Origin: Flavobacterium sp.
Lineage (GTDB): Bacteria; Bacteroidota; Bacteroidia; Flavobacteriales; Flavobacteriaceae
Length of the DNA: 64,000 nt
NCBI GenBank assembly: GCA_023251135.1
Contig: JAHEZJ010000002.1
Coordinates: 162,624 to 226,623, forward strand
Reading direction: 5' to 3'
In this document: positions 1-9,410 of the stretch, piece after piece
Position numbering within the stretch: position 1 is the stretch's first letter
Layout of the letters: the number at the start of each line of letters is the position of its first letter
Translations under genes and position numbers: made by a program
The notes under the pieces: generated by a model
Seen by the model: only the letters and a program-made list of their open reading frames with translations
Database searches by the model: none
Told to the model about the DNA's origin: nothing

Positions 1-1782
1 CTTTTTATACAAAAACTGCAACGAAGAACGAATAGCTCTAAATGCTTCAGACAATGCCGATTTTGGTTTATCAAATACGGCCAGATTCAATGAGTCTTTG
101 TTTACACCAATGATTCCAATTAATGGTATCTGAGTCAATTTACTAACATCTTCGGTATTCTGAATCGAGTTATTCACAAAGAAAATTCCAAAAACGAATA
201 ACAACGGAAGTAGTGTCCCCAGAAACAAGGCCAACACATAATTCACAGAAGTTTTGGGACCGATTAATCCGCCTCCAATATCTTTTGCAGGATCAATAAA
301 GTGGATGTCTGACAAATTGGATGCTTTTACAATCTCAGCTTCATTTCTTTTTTTCAGAAATTCTGTGTAAATATTGTCACTTAGATCATATTTTCTTTGA
401 ATCTTCAATAACTCCTGCTGTTCTTCCGGAAGTTTTTTTACCGTACTTTCTGCCTGACCTATTTTCGCATTTACCATAGCTAAATCGGTCAGTAATGATC
501 CTTTTGCAGAAGCTATATTTTCTAATAAAACACTTTTTATAGCCTGCATTTGACTGTCAAAATCCTTGAAAATCTTATCGCTTTTTACTGCATAAGCCAT
601 TTCTGATCTTTGTGTAGAAAGCGCAATAAGTTTCGACACATTCACAATAACATTCGGATCTTCAATCCCTGCTACTGTAGGAGCCGGCAATCTTGAATAG
701 TCGTTGCTATTATTTAAATATGATTTTAAAGAATTATAATACGCAATTTTTCTTGTGACCTGATCTTTTTCAACATCAAAATCCATTATTTTATCCGAAA
801 CCTTAGCACCTCCACCTTCAATTTCGTAAATATTTTTATCTTTTCTGAACGATTTCAGCTCATTACCTGTTTGCTTCAATTGCGTTTCCATCGCAATAAG
901 AGTACTATCGATAAATCGAATGGTATTTGTCGCAAACTGATTTTTGCCGTCAAGCTGAATTTTGATTAACATTTTTACTGTCGAATTCAAATACTCAACC
1001 ATTCTGGCTTTGTTCGTCCCCTGCATTCCAAGGGTCAGGATTGAACCTCCTTTCTCATCAGAGTCAACACTTACTCCTCTGTAGCGCGATACTGTTCCGT
1101 CAAAATCATTAAATCGGACAAAATACTCGTTTCCGGTATATAAACCCGGATTGTCATTTATCTGTAAATTCCAATTTAAAAAAGGAAGTACAACCGGTTC
1201 CCCTGTTTTACATCTTCTTACATATTCTTTGGGCTGAATCGCAGTATTGCTATACGTTTTAGTGGAGTAATTAATTAAGGATGCCGAGTTACTTTCAAAC
1301 GGGATTCGGATCTCATACACATTTGGACTTAAAAACTTAATTCCAATTAATGTATTCGCGAGCTGTGCTTTTGTTTTGTCAATTTTTATATAAAAGGGAA
1401 CCGCACCGTAAGCATCAACTAAATTGTATTTTCCCTGAACAAGATAATCAATATAAAACTGTAATTTATCCACAACCAGCTCATTGTGCGATCTTGATTG
1501 TATCACAGTTGTGATTCCGTTTACCTGATCTGAAACACCACCCCAATTAAAAACTAAACTTGTATTGGAGGTAAAAAAAGGATTTCGTTCTTCCTTAATC
1601 GAAACCATAGTCTGCATTCCGTAAATTTTTTCTTTACGAATGTTTACCTGATAAGCGATAGCAAAAGCTATTATCAGACTGACTAAAAATAATTTCCAGT
1701 AACTGGCTATTTTAAGCAAGAATCCCTTAAAATCAAAATTTGAATGATTTTCAAAAATGGAAAAATCTTTTATATCTAACAT
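1..1782 (-). CDS. Wzc/GumC-type polysaccharide co-polymerase and tyrosine autokinase (3' end outside window)
   Basis: Inner-membrane protein expected to control chain length and export of capsule or exopolysaccharide with the Wza-like protein encoded just upstream. The reading frame is open from ATG at 1782 to the window edge, giving 594 residues. A first membrane helix lies near residues 29-46 (SYWKLFLVSLIIAFAIAY), a long periplasmic Wzz-like region with coiled-coil character follows, and a second helix (VLALFLGTLLPLLFVFGIFF) lies near 514-537. The last visible residues, SALSEAFRAIRSSLQF, are the usual linker into a bacterial tyrosine-kinase domain, so the kinase should lie beyond base 1. 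The start is only 15 bases after the wza-like stop, so the two form an operon. Family assignment is firm; kinase activity is inferred because its Walker motifs are not in view. Confidence 0.85.
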   Translation of the reverse strand, partial: MLDIKDFSIFENHSNFDFKGFLLKIASYWKLFLVSLIIAFAIAYQVNIRKEKIYGMQTMVSIKEERNPFFTSNTSLVFNWGGVSDQVNGITTVIQSRSHNELVVDKLQFYIDYLVQGKYNLVDAYGAVPFYIKIDKTKAQLANTLIGIKFLSPNVYEIRIPFESNSASLINYSTKTYSNTAIQPKEYVRRCKTGEPVVLPFLNWNLQINDNPGLYTGNEYFVRFNDFDGTVSRYRGVSVDSDEKGGSILTLGMQGTNKARMVEYLNSTVKMLIKIQLDGKNQFATNTIRFIDSTLIAMETQLKQTGNELKSFRKDKNIYEIEGGGAKVSDKIMDFDVEKDQVTRKIAYYNSLKSYLNNSNDYSRLPAPTVAGIEDPNVIVNVSKLIALSTQRSEMAYAVKSDKIFKDFDSQMQAIKSVLLENIASAKGSLLTDLAMVNAKIGQAESTVKKLPEEQQELLKIQRKYDLSDNIYTEFLKKRNEAEIVKASNLSDIHFIDPAKDIGGGLIGPKTSVNYVLALFLGTLLPLLFVFGIFFVNNSIQNTEDVSKLTQIPLIGIIGVNKDSLNLAVFDKPKSALSEAFRAIRSSLQFLYKK

Positions 1783-1797
1783 CTTTTGAATTTAATT

Positions 1798-2592
1798 TTA
1801 GTTTTTAAGCAACAAATATACCGTTGTCGCCAAAGACAAAACCGTAATAATTGTAGTAATCGATTCTATCCCTGTTTTTCCTGTTCCCCAAGATTTTTGC
1901 TTAACCGGTTTCACATAAATATAATCGTTAGGCTGTAAATAAAAATAAGGTGATTTCATTACATTTATATCTGTCAAATCTATATCCTGCATCTGAACAC
2001 CTGTTGGCGTTTGACGAATTACAGTTACTGCTTTTCTATTACCTGTAATGGAGATATCTCCAGCATTTGCAATAGCTTCCATAATATTTACATGTTCCTG
2101 AAACAGCGTTTTAGTCCCGGTACTACCTACTTCTCCATTTATGGTATATCTAAAACCAGCCAATTTCACCGTAACAAAAATATTGGCTTCACTTTTAAAA
2201 TATTCTTCCAGTAATTTTTTTTCAATTCGAACACGAATCTCTTCAAGGGTATACCCAATAACATTAATTTCTCCTAAAACCGGCATTCTGATATTACCAT
2301 GATCGTCAACCGTAAATCCATTAAAATACAACCCTGATTCCGATTTCCCTGCTCCCGAAGTAGCACTATCTGTAGTATTAAAAATCGAAACTAACTTAGG
2401 ATCTATTGCTTTTATATCAATACTCAAAACATCGTTTACCTGCAACCTGTAAGGCTTAGACTCCACAGCAGCAATATTATTCTGCTCTCCGGAGTTATTT
2501 TTATCCTGTAAATAAACCATGTCTTTAACCGGAATACAAGATGTAAATAGTATGCTAATCAATAGCAGGATATAAAAGCCGTTTTTTGTCAT
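1798..2592 (-). CDS. Wza-like polysaccharide export lipoprotein
   Basis: Outer-membrane polysaccharide export protein of the Wza/BexD class, thought to form the exit channel for capsule or exopolysaccharide. The N-terminus is a lipoprotein signal with lipobox LFTSC (Cys19). A Poly_export domain starts around residue 46 (YRLQVNDVLSIDIKAID) and runs to about 145, followed by an SLBB-type segment (FRYTINGEVGSTGT). A hydrophobic helix near 242-261 ends the protein, as in many Bacteroidota members. At 264 residues it is shorter than E. coli Wza, as is common in this phylum. It is the first gene of the operon with the co-polymerase gene downstream. Confidence 0.88.
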   Translation of the reverse strand: MTKNGFYILLLISILFTSCIPVKDMVYLQDKNNSGEQNNIAAVESKPYRLQVNDVLSIDIKAIDPKLVSIFNTTDSATSGAGKSESGLYFNGFTVDDHGNIRMPVLGEINVIGYTLEEIRVRIEKKLLEEYFKSEANIFVTVKLAGFRYTINGEVGSTGTKTLFQEHVNIMEAIANAGDISITGNRKAVTVIRQTPTGVQMQDIDLTDINVMKSPYFYLQPNDYIYVKPVKQKSWGTGKTGIESITTIITVLSLATTVYLLLKN

Positions 2593-2608
2593 TAGTGAAA
2601 TTTTATCG

Positions 2609-2616
2609 CAAATATA
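2609..2616 (-). promoter_or_regulatory. -7 box for the export operon
   Basis: On the minus strand this reads TATATTTG, a full match to the Bacteroidota -7 consensus TAnnTTTG, 16 bases before the wza-like ATG. No clear TTG is visible at the -33 position, so the call rests on the -7 box alone. Confidence 0.45.
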
Positions 2617-2662
2617 GCTTTTCCTTTAATCTTCAGAAAATCTAAGCGTTATTTGGGTTTAT

Positions 2663-3283
2663 TTAATTGTTTTTGAAAGTTTTTTCGAATGGAACCCGAT
2701 GTAAAATACTTCGGCCAAGGGTAATTTCATCAGCATATTCCAATTCATCTCCCACCGAAATCCCTCTTGCAATTGTAGAAATTATGATTTCTGATTCCCC
2801 AATTTGTTTATAAATATAGAAATTAGTGGTATCACCTTCCATTGTTGAGCTCAGCGCAAAGATGATCTCTACAACTTTTCCGGCTTTGACTTTTTCAACC
2901 AGACTTGAAATGTTCAACTGACTTGGACCAACTCCTTCAATTGGAGAAATTTTACCCCCCAGCACATGATAAATTCCTTTGTACTGACCTGTATTTTCAA
3001 TCGCCATAACATCACGAATATCCTCGACCACACAGATCGTTTGGTGATTGCGTGATAAATTGGCACAAATTTCACAGACTTTTGTATCTGAAATATTATG
3101 ACAATTTTCGCAAAATTTAATATTCTCACGCATATTCAATAGCGCCTGAGATAAAAAACCGGTTTGTTCTTTGGGCTGTTTTAACAAATGCAGCACTAAT
3201 CGCAATGCCGTACGTTTGCCAATTCCAGGCAACTGAGACATTTCGCTAACTGCTTTTTCTATTAATTTTGATGAAAATTCCAT
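2663..3283 (-). CDS. recR: Recombination protein RecR
   Basis: RecR loads RecA with RecO at gapped DNA. The protein has the family's normal length (206 aa) and full domain order: a helix-hairpin-helix ([17 protein letters not shown], residues 18-34), a four-cysteine zinc finger (Cys58, Cys61, Cys70, Cys73) and a Toprim domain beginning at ICVVEDIRD (about 83-91). A consensus -7 box lies only 5 bases upstream of the ATG, so the transcript may be nearly leaderless. Its neighbours are polysaccharide genes and a CoA-binding protein; no functional link is evident. Confidence 0.97.
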   Translation of the reverse strand: MEFSSKLIEKAVSEMSQLPGIGKRTALRLVLHLLKQPKEQTGFLSQALLNMRENIKFCENCHNISDTKVCEICANLSRNHQTICVVEDIRDVMAIENTGQYKGIYHVLGGKISPIEGVGPSQLNISSLVEKVKAGKVVEIIFALSSTMEGDTTNFYIYKQIGESEIIISTIARGISVGDELEYADEITLGRSILHRVPFEKTFKNN

Positions 3284-3288
3284 GACGA

Positions 3289-3296
3289 CAAAAGTA
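3289..3296 (-). promoter_or_regulatory. -7 box of recR
   Basis: The minus strand reads TACTTTTG, matching TAnnTTTG, and ends 5 bases before the recR ATG. A transcript starting at the usual distance would begin at or very near the start codon. I see no convincing -33 TTG. Confidence 0.5.
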
Positions 3297-3369
3297 ATAC
3301 ATTAATATTTCTTTTCAGATCCGATTGAAATTGAGTTTCCCTATTTTTTCGAGCTCAAAAACAAACGAA

Positions 3370-3735
3370 TTAATACTGATTTGTAGCCAATAAAACCAAA
3401 GTACAGGCTACTTCTGCCTTAATATTATTCAATTCTAACAATTGGTAAAATTCGGGATTTTCTGAACCTGGATTAAAAACAACTCTTTTAGGCTGTGCTT
3501 CTATAATGTAATTGTAATAATCACGCTGACGAGCAGGATTCAAATACAAAGTTACAGTGTCGATATTTTTTACAGGGATTGTTTTCGTATGTATCTTCAC
3601 ACCGGCAACTTCACCTGTATTCTGACCAATTGCCAAAACAGTATGTCCTTTTTCAACTAACATATTTATAGCTCTAAAAGCGTAACGTTCCGGTTTTGTA
3701 GTAGCACCAAGAACAAGGGTTTTCTTATTTTTCAT
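3370..3735 (-). CDS. CoA-binding (Rossmann-fold) protein
   Basis: Small CoA-binding-domain protein of the YccU type; its cellular role is not known. It begins MKNKKTLVLGATTKPERYAF, where the glycine-containing turn after the first beta strand is the nucleotide-binding loop, and it continues as a single Rossmann domain of 121 residues. A longer reading frame starts at 3765, but a consensus -7 box (3753-3760) lies inside that extension, so ATG 3735 is preferred. It is transcribed away from the divergent MarC-family gene. Confidence 0.82.
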   Translation of the reverse strand: MKNKKTLVLGATTKPERYAFRAINMLVEKGHTVLAIGQNTGEVAGVKIHTKTIPVKNIDTVTLYLNPARQRDYYNYIIEAQPKRVVFNPGSENPEFYQLLELNNIKAEVACTLVLLATNQY

Positions 3736-3752
3736 TATTTTTAAATATACTG

Positions 3753-3760
3753 CAAAAGTA
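3753..3760 (-). promoter_or_regulatory. -7 box of the CoA-binding protein gene
   Basis: The minus strand reads TACTTTTG, a full TAnnTTTG match, 17 bases before ATG 3735. It decides the start choice for that gene. No clear -33 element is seen. Confidence 0.5.
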
Positions 3761-3888
3761 ATCAAAAAGAACGAGCTTATTTCTAGCTTATCGATTTAGA
3801 ATTAACTGCAATAAAAAACAATATCCGTGTACGATTTTATCCTGAAGTTTCAAAAAATGTCTATTTTTACGGCACTAACCCAGACACT

Positions 3889-4518
3889 ATGGATTTATTC
3901 ATTTATTTATTTGCTGCTCTCTTTTCCGTCTTGAACCCAATCGGAACAGTCCCCATTTTTGTGGGCTTAACACAACATGATTCTCAAAAAGAACGTTCTC
4001 GTATTTCACTTTGGACCGCGATAAATGTTGGAATCATTTTATTGGTTTCTTATTTTATCGGTCAGTATGTTTTGACTTTTTTCGGAATTAGCATTGATGC
4101 TTTAAGAATTGCCGGCGGAATTGTAATTGTAAATTCTGGTTTTTCTTTACTTTCAGGAAAATTCAATAAAAAACGAGGAATCAATAAAAAAATTGAAACT
4201 GATGCACAACAAAGAAACGACATCGCTTTAACACCTTTGGCAATACCAATGCTTGCCGGCCCGGGCTCGATGTCTTTATTAATTGCTTTTTATCAGGAAC
4301 ATCACGGAATAAACGAAATTATAATTTCTTGCTCAGCTATCCTGGCAATTGCATTTACTATTTTTGCCATTTTAAAAAGTGCACATTATTTAGCAAGAAT
4401 ACTTGGTGCTTCAGGAATTGTAGCCATATCCCGAATCGTTGGTTTTATCGTAATTTCAATTGGAATTCAATACATCGTTAGCTCTATCATCAATATCGTA
4501 AAAGGAAACCTGATGTAA
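3889..4518 (+). CDS. MarC/UPF0056 family inner-membrane protein
   Basis: Integral membrane protein of 209 residues with about six hydrophobic helices. The N-terminal motif FSVLNPIGTVPIFVGLT and the mid-protein LTPLAIPMLAGPGSMSLLI are signatures of the MarC (YchE/YhgN) family. The family name came from the mar locus, but its role in antibiotic resistance is not supported and its transport function is unknown. It stands alone on the plus strand and converges on the amidinotransferase genes across a strong terminator. Upstream, TATTTTTA resembles a -7 box at one base from consensus. Confidence 0.9.
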   Translation: MDLFIYLFAALFSVLNPIGTVPIFVGLTQHDSQKERSRISLWTAINVGIILLVSYFIGQYVLTFFGISIDALRIAGGIVIVNSGFSLLSGKFNKKRGINKKIETDAQQRNDIALTPLAIPMLAGPGSMSLLIAFYQEHHGINEIIISCSAILAIAFTIFAILKSAHYLARILGASGIVAISRIVGFIVISIGIQYIVSSIINIVKGNLM

Positions 4519-4539
4519 GATCTCTTTATAGCAACAAAC

Positions 4540-4575
4540 AAAAAGGGGATAAAACATACGTTTTATCCCCTTTTT
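4540..4575. terminator. Bidirectional terminator between convergent genes
   Basis: A perfect 15-base-pair inverted repeat (AAAAAGGGGATAAAA, loop CATACG, then its complement) carries A and T runs at both edges, so it can terminate the MarC-family gene on the plus strand and the 4595-5530 gene on the minus strand. Confidence 0.92.
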
Positions 4576-4594
4576 CTATACTTAATAATGTTAT

Positions 4595-5530
4595 TTAACT
4601 TCTTGGCAAAAACACTTCAGCCATCATACATCTGGCACTTCCACCTCCGCAAGCCTCAATAGTATCTAAACTTGAACTTAAAATTTCAGCGTGATTTTCT
4701 AATTGTGCAATTTGTTTTGCTGTCAGACTCTGATGTGCAGATGCACTCATTACGATATACCTCTTATCATTTGTCCCGCGAACTTCAAGCATGTTACCAG
4801 CAAAATTATTAACCTGTGCTTCTGTAATCAAAATAACTTCTTTTTTATCCGCTTTTAGATTTTCCAGAACCATTTTACGTTCTTTTTTATCATCGATACA
4901 ATCGGCACAAATAACAGCAAAAGTTTCACCCAAACACATCATTACATTCGTATGGTAAATCAATTTACGTTCTCCGTCAACAGTTTGAAAAGCTTCAAAA
5001 ATAACAGGAGCATAATCAAAATCTTCACAGAATTCGATAAACAACTCTTCATCAGCACGTGGAGACAAAGCACAATATGCTTTTCCATTTGCACGATCTA
5101 ACAGTAAACTTCCGGTTCCCTCTAAGAAAAAACCATCTTCTTCTGCCGATGTATAATCGACTATGTTAGCAATTTCAAAACCTTTCTCTTCAAGTGTATC
5201 CAGAATATCTTCACGACGTTCCTGACGACGGTTTTCTGCAAACATTGGATACAAAGCTACATCTCCATTTTCATGAAATGAAATCCAGTTATTTGGAAAA
5301 ATACTGTCCGGCGTATCTGTTTCCAGCGTATCCTCAACAACAGTAACATCTACTCCAACTGCTCTAAGCTTCTCAACAAAGGCATCAAATTCCTGTTGTG
5401 CTTTTGCATTTACCGTACTTGGCAAAAGTCCGTCCAATACCTTTTGGTAATAATTATTCACTGCCGTTTGCTCATTCATTCTGAAAGCAACTGGCCGAAT
5501 CATTACAATTGCATTTGTGGTTTGTTTCAT
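4595..5530 (-). CDS. ctlX: Amidinotransferase-fold hydrolase, CtlX-like
   Basis: Member of the guanidino-modifying enzyme superfamily (arginine deiminase, DDAH, amidinotransferase), closest in my reading to the citrulline-utilization hydrolase CtlX. Expected active-site elements are present: PDSIFPNNW (74-82), EGTGS (137-141), a histidine at 193 (IYHTNVMM) and the nucleophilic Cys301 in GGGSARCM near the C-terminus. Length, 311 aa, fits the family. A second superfamily member lies 73 bases upstream on the same strand, so the pair may act in one arginine or citrulline catabolic route. The exact substrate cannot be decided from sequence. Confidence 0.8.
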   Translation of the reverse strand: MKQTTNAIVMIRPVAFRMNEQTAVNNYYQKVLDGLLPSTVNAKAQQEFDAFVEKLRAVGVDVTVVEDTLETDTPDSIFPNNWISFHENGDVALYPMFAENRRQERREDILDTLEEKGFEIANIVDYTSAEEDGFFLEGTGSLLLDRANGKAYCALSPRADEELFIEFCEDFDYAPVIFEAFQTVDGERKLIYHTNVMMCLGETFAVICADCIDDKKERKMVLENLKADKKEVILITEAQVNNFAGNMLEVRGTNDKRYIVMSASAHQSLTAKQIAQLENHAEILSSSLDTIEACGGGSARCMMAEVFLPRS

Positions 5531-5551
5531 TTTATATGTTTTTTTGGTTTC

Positions 5552-5601
5552 AAGTTTCAGGTTTCATGTTAATGGAACGTGAAACCTGAAACCTGAAACT
5601 T
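5552..5601. repeat. GTTTCAGG hairpin between the two hydrolase genes
   Basis: An inverted repeat with 15-base arms (AAGTTTCAGGTTTCA and its complement) separates the genes; the right arm carries one extra TGAAACC unit. The motif recurs before purE at 62590-62619. The left arm is not followed by a long A/T run on the outer side, so termination is uncertain. Confidence 0.6.
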
Positions 5602-5603
5602 TT

Positions 5604-6518
5604 TTAGTCTCTTATTAACGGTAAAGTGGAACATCTCAACAATCCCTCCTGCTTTGCAATTTCTGCATATGGAATTTCTTCAACGATAAAACCATTAGCG
5701 CGCAGCCAATTGTTCAAACGGGTGAAGTTTTTCTCAGAAACCACTACATTTTCATCAATTGAAAATACATTTGAGAACATATTATACATCTCATTTCTTT
5801 CGATATGAAATAAATTTTCTATTCCAAAAAGATTTACCAAATACAAATAATCGGCTTCCTCACGGAAACCTCTCTTATAAATAATCCCTTTATCTTTTCC
5901 AACAGGCTGAAAACAACAGTCAAGGTGTAAAGCATTGTCACGAGCTTCCAATTTAGATTTTACCAAATCAAATTCTTTGACAATTTTATTCGGAAACGTT
6001 TTTTTTATAAAATCCACACCCTGCATATTGGTTCTTGCCGTAATGTAATCTTTATAATCACTTCCCTTATAAGTTCCAATAAAAACATGATCGTTCCACA
6101 ACATAACATCACCTCCTTCAATATGAACTTCCTCTGGCGGACGAACTACCTTTAAAGGGTCCATCTGATCGATTACATATTGAATGGCATCCAACTCGCG
6201 TTCTCTGTCCGGCAGAATATTTGATTTCACAAAAGTATCATCTATCACAAAACCTATATCTCTCGCAAAAATCTGATTGTAATTTTCAATCATTTCAGGA
6301 CGATACACTTTTACATCATATTTTTGAAAAACAGCATTAAAAGCATCCATTTCGGCAACCATATCTTTTTCGATAGGATAAGTACCTGCTTTAATATGTT
6401 CCAACGATTTAGGATCATAAGCTTCCTCTAAAGTTGGAGTTGGCCCATTATGAACTGCAGAACCCAAAACTACTGCCCGCAGCCTTGACGTTTCGTTCTT
6501 TATATTTAATTGCAACAT
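5604..6518 (-). CDS. Amidinotransferase/DDAH-like hydrolase
   Basis: Second guanidino-modifying enzyme of the locus, 304 aa, only distantly similar to its neighbour. Visible active-site elements are FARDIGF (84-90), EGGD (134-137), His198 in ALHLDCCF and the nucleophile Cys296 in LLRCSTLPL. These fit the Asp/Glu-His-Cys chemistry of arginine deiminase and dimethylarginine dimethylaminohydrolase relatives. It would hydrolyse or transfer the guanidino group of arginine or a derivative in the cytoplasm. A consensus -7 box sits just upstream. Substrate unknown; family assignment confident. Confidence 0.78.
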   Translation of the reverse strand: MLQLNIKNETSRLRAVVLGSAVHNGPTPTLEEAYDPKSLEHIKAGTYPIEKDMVAEMDAFNAVFQKYDVKVYRPEMIENYNQIFARDIGFVIDDTFVKSNILPDRERELDAIQYVIDQMDPLKVVRPPEEVHIEGGDVMLWNDHVFIGTYKGSDYKDYITARTNMQGVDFIKKTFPNKIVKEFDLVKSKLEARDNALHLDCCFQPVGKDKGIIYKRGFREEADYLYLVNLFGIENLFHIERNEMYNMFSNVFSIDENVVVSEKNFTRLNNWLRANGFIVEEIPYAEIAKQEGLLRCSTLPLIRD

Positions 6519-6537
6519 AACTATATTGTATTTTGAG

Positions 6538-6545
6538 CAAAGATA
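6538..6545 (-). promoter_or_regulatory. -7 box of the DDAH-like gene
   Basis: The minus strand reads TATCTTTG (TAnnTTTG), 19 bases before ATG 6518. Its upstream half overlaps the gltA terminator stem, so the promoter is packed directly against the end of the preceding gene. Confidence 0.5.
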
Positions 6546-6548
6546 AAA

Positions 6549-6574
6549 AAAGCTTCACAGTTAAGTGAAGCTTT
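6549..6574 (-). terminator. Terminator of gltA
   Basis: Stem of 10 base pairs (AAAGCTTCAC and its complement, loop of 6) followed on the minus strand by a run of T. It lies directly after the gltA stop. Confidence 0.85.
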
Positions 6575-6582
6575 AATTTTTT

Positions 6583-7860
6583 TTATTTGTTTGACTTAAA
6601 CTCTCTCAACGGGTGTCCAGTATAAATTTGTCTAGGTCGGCCGATTGGCTCCTTGTTCTCACGCATTTCTTTCCATTGCGCAATCCAGCCCGGTAATCTT
6701 CCGATAGCAAACATTACAGTAAACATATCTGTTGGGATCCCTAATGCTCTGTAAATAATTCCAGAGTAGAAGTCAACATTTGGATATAAATTTCTTGATT
6801 TGAAGTACTCATCTTCAAGAGCTGCTGCCTCTAATTTTTTAGCAATTTCCAAAATCGGATCTTCAACACCTAAAGTATCCATTACTTCTTTAGCTGCTTT
6901 TTTGATGATTTTTGCTCTCGGATCGAAGCTTTTGTAAACTCTATGACCAAATCCCATTAAACGGAAAGGATCGTTTTTATCTTTTGCTTTTGCTAAGAAT
7001 TTTTCAGTATCTCCACCGTCTTTGTTGATTTCTTCCAACATTTCAAGTACTGCCTGATTTGCACCTCCGTGTAGAGGTCCCCAAAGCGCAGAAACTCCTG
7101 CAGAAATAGAAGCAAATAAACCAGCATGAGATGAACCAACCATTCTTACTGTTGAAGTAGAACAGTTTTGTTCGTGATCTGCATGAAGAATAAATAATTT
7201 ATCTAATGCATCAATTACAATTGGATTTGCTGAGTAAGGTCCTGTAGGCAATTTAAACATTAATTGCATGAAGTTTTCAACGTAACCGGTCGTATTGTCA
7301 TAATAATTCAACGGATACCCCATAGATTTTCTGTAGGTCCATGTTGCAATTACAAGAAATTTACCCATTGTTTTACAAATGGCTTCGTACATTTCTTTTT
7401 CATTTTCAACATTTACTGCCTTTGGATTAAATGCCGTTAAAGCACTAGTCAAAGCAGATAAAACACCCATTGGATGAGCTGTTTTTGGGAAACCATCAAT
7501 GATATTTTTCATTTCTTCGTTTACCAAAGTATGTTTTTTAATACCATTTTCAAATTGCTCCAATTCCTGAGCTGTTGGTAATTCTCCAAAAATTAACAGA
7601 TAAGACACCTCTAAGAAGCTTGCTTTTTCAGCAACATCTTCAATTGAATATCCTCTGTAACGTAAAATACCTAATTCTCCGTCTAAGAATGTGATTTCAC
7701 TCTTACAAGAACCTGAGTTTTTATATCCAGGGTCTAAAGTAATAATACCAGTTAAATCACGTAATTTGTTAATATCGATAGCTGATTCATTTTCACTCCC
7801 CGTGATTACCGGAAGTTCAATTTTTTGACCATCTACTTCTAATGTAGCTATTTTTGACAT
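6583..7860 (-). CDS. gltA: Citrate synthase (type II)
   Basis: Condenses acetyl-CoA and oxaloacetate to citrate at the entry of the TCA cycle. The 425-residue length and an N-terminal beta domain (DPGYKNSGSCKSEITFLDGE) mark the hexameric, NADH-sensitive type II form. Catalytic residues align with the E. coli enzyme: His264 in GPLHGG, His306 in GFGHRVYK and Asp363 in NVDFYSG; FILHADHEQN surrounds the oxaloacetate-binding histidines. It has its own promoter-like element and terminator and so can be transcribed separately from enolase upstream. Confidence 0.98.
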   Translation of the reverse strand: MSKIATLEVDGQKIELPVITGSENESAIDINKLRDLTGIITLDPGYKNSGSCKSEITFLDGELGILRYRGYSIEDVAEKASFLEVSYLLIFGELPTAQELEQFENGIKKHTLVNEEMKNIIDGFPKTAHPMGVLSALTSALTAFNPKAVNVENEKEMYEAICKTMGKFLVIATWTYRKSMGYPLNYYDNTTGYVENFMQLMFKLPTGPYSANPIVIDALDKLFILHADHEQNCSTSTVRMVGSSHAGLFASISAGVSALWGPLHGGANQAVLEMLEEINKDGGDTEKFLAKAKDKNDPFRLMGFGHRVYKSFDPRAKIIKKAAKEVMDTLGVEDPILEIAKKLEAAALEDEYFKSRNLYPNVDFYSGIIYRALGIPTDMFTVMFAIGRLPGWIAQWKEMRENKEPIGRPRQIYTGHPLREFKSNK

Positions 7861-7897
7861 AATATATCGGAAATAAATCTTTAAAATAATAATTTAT

Positions 7898-7905
7898 CAA
7901 ATCTA
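7898..7905 (-). promoter_or_regulatory. -7 box of gltA
   Basis: The minus strand reads TAGATTTG, a full match to TAnnTTTG, 37 bases before the gltA ATG. The -33 region is AT-rich without a clear TTG. Confidence 0.5.
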
Positions 7906-7965
7906 AGGAATTTAAGACTAATTAAAAAAAGAATCCTGCTATGAATTTGTTAAAACTCCAAAAAA

Positions 7966-7991
7966 AAACCATCCGTCGAGGCGGATGGTTT
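7966..7991 (-). terminator. Terminator of eno
   Basis: Ten-base-pair stem (AAACCATCCG and its complement, loop TCGAGG). On the minus strand it is followed by eight or more T residues, 25 bases after the enolase stop. Confidence 0.92.
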
Positions 7992-8015
7992 AAATTTCAT
8001 ATATAACTCTTACAA

Positions 8016-9332
<1,317 letters not shown>

Positions 9333-9410
9333 TTATATTTTTTTTTCGAAATTATAAAAATATTTAATAGTAAAAACGTATTCTAACTAATAAACCTCTT
9401 TATTTATTAA

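Noticed and set aside
3889-4518. MarC as an antibiotic-resistance gene
   Set aside because: The family name is historical; nothing in the sequence supports drug efflux.
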